DNA of 5,601 nt from Collinsella aerofaciens (GTDB lineage: Bacteria > Actinomycetota > Coriobacteriia > Coriobacteriales > Coriobacteriaceae), in contig RKAY01000050.1 of the NCBI GenBank assembly GCA_014846205.1, positions 1 to 5,601 on the forward strand. Reading direction: 5' to 3'. The translations under genes and the position numbers were made by a program. Below are positions 5,490 to 5,601 of the stretch, piece by piece; positions within the stretch are counted from its first letter, which is position 1, and every line of letters begins with the position of its first letter. Under the pieces are notes generated by a model. It did no database searches. It had not been told where the DNA came from and worked only from the letters and a program-made list of their open reading frames with translations.

Positions 5490-5519
5490 TTGTCGCTTTC
5501 TTTCAATCTTGGGTACAAG
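5490..5519 (+). promoter_or_regulatory. Weak candidate promoter before the last gene
   Basis: TTGTCG (5490-5495) and TACAAG (5514-5519) are 18 nt apart in the 71-bp gap after the dipeptidase gene. Both hexamers are partial matches only. A short TCTTG/CAAGA hairpin (about 5507-5520) overlaps it and has no T-run. Confidence 0.2.
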
Positions 5520-5554
5520 AAGGACAATGCAGTTGTTCACGATTGGAGCCAACC

Positions 5555-5601
5555 ATGGTTATGAAATTCGATCAGCTTGTTAACGGTGCCATCAACGTGG
5601 G
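5555..5601 (+). CDS. Start of an unidentified protein (partial, 3' end outside window)
   Basis: An ATG at 5555 follows GGAG (5545-5548) by 6 nt and opens a frame with no stop to the window edge: MVMKFDQLVNGAINV. A second ATG at 5561 (MKFDQL) is a less well spaced alternative start. Fifteen residues are too few to assign a family. The opening is vaguely like the N-terminal domain of Clp-type ATPases, but I would not name it on that. Confidence 0.6.
   Translation, partial: MVMKFDQLVNGAINV

Noticed and set aside
3945..5552. Very long minus-strand open frame (535 codons) opposite the dipeptidase gene
   Set aside because: It mirrors the GC-rich codon pattern of the real gene on the other strand, has no ribosome binding site and its product shows no recognisable domain, while the plus strand has clear C69 motifs.
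5484..5554. Heat-shock operator (CIRCE or HAIR) before the last gene, suggested by CTTGGGTACAAG
   Set aside because: The arms are too short and the spacing does not match either operator.

Overview
The window reads as a chromosomal segment of a high-GC, gene-dense Gram-positive bacterium. Codon use is GC-rich (NNC/NNG), ribosome binding sites are strong, and the products include a lipoprotein, a zinc-ribbon membrane protein and a C69 dipeptidase. From the style of these proteins I suspect a coriobacterium close to Collinsella, but this is inference and no marker gene is present.

Layout: (1) Positions 2-166 are the 3' end of a plus-strand gene of unknown function. (2) It converges on a minus-strand secreted lipoprotein gene (260-850), which has its own strong terminator (180-221). 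(3) A 238-bp divergent intergenic region with a 12-bp perfect palindrome separates the lipoprotein gene from a plus-strand gene for a zinc-ribbon protein with one membrane segment (1089-1928). That gene ends at a strong hairpin terminator (2026-2066). (4) A tight two-gene folate operon follows: an FchA/cyclodeaminase-family protein (2116-2748) and a FolD-family protein (2751-3605), with 2 nt between them. (5) A relatively AT-rich 354-bp gap (3606-3959) holds a 15-bp-stem terminator flanked by two diverged copies of a repeat in opposite orientation. (6) A complete C69-family dipeptidase gene (3960-5483) comes next. (7) The first 15 codons of another plus-strand gene begin at 5555.

The most interesting point is the folate operon. 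The FolD protein keeps its active-site Tyr, its KDVD motif and its NADP-binding motif. However, the Lys and Gln that the family uses for the cyclohydrolase half-reaction are replaced by Ala52 and Phe96. The gene immediately upstream belongs to the family that supplies methenyl-THF cyclohydrolase (FchA) or formimino-THF cyclodeaminase. Together they suggest a split pathway: FolD as a dehydrogenase only, and the FchA-like partner making 10-formyl-THF. The second point is the inverted pair of repeats (cores 3645-3684 and 3831-3870), which no gene explains and which may be a dispersed element or a regulatory site. No tRNA, rRNA, CRISPR array, insertion sequence or phage gene was seen.
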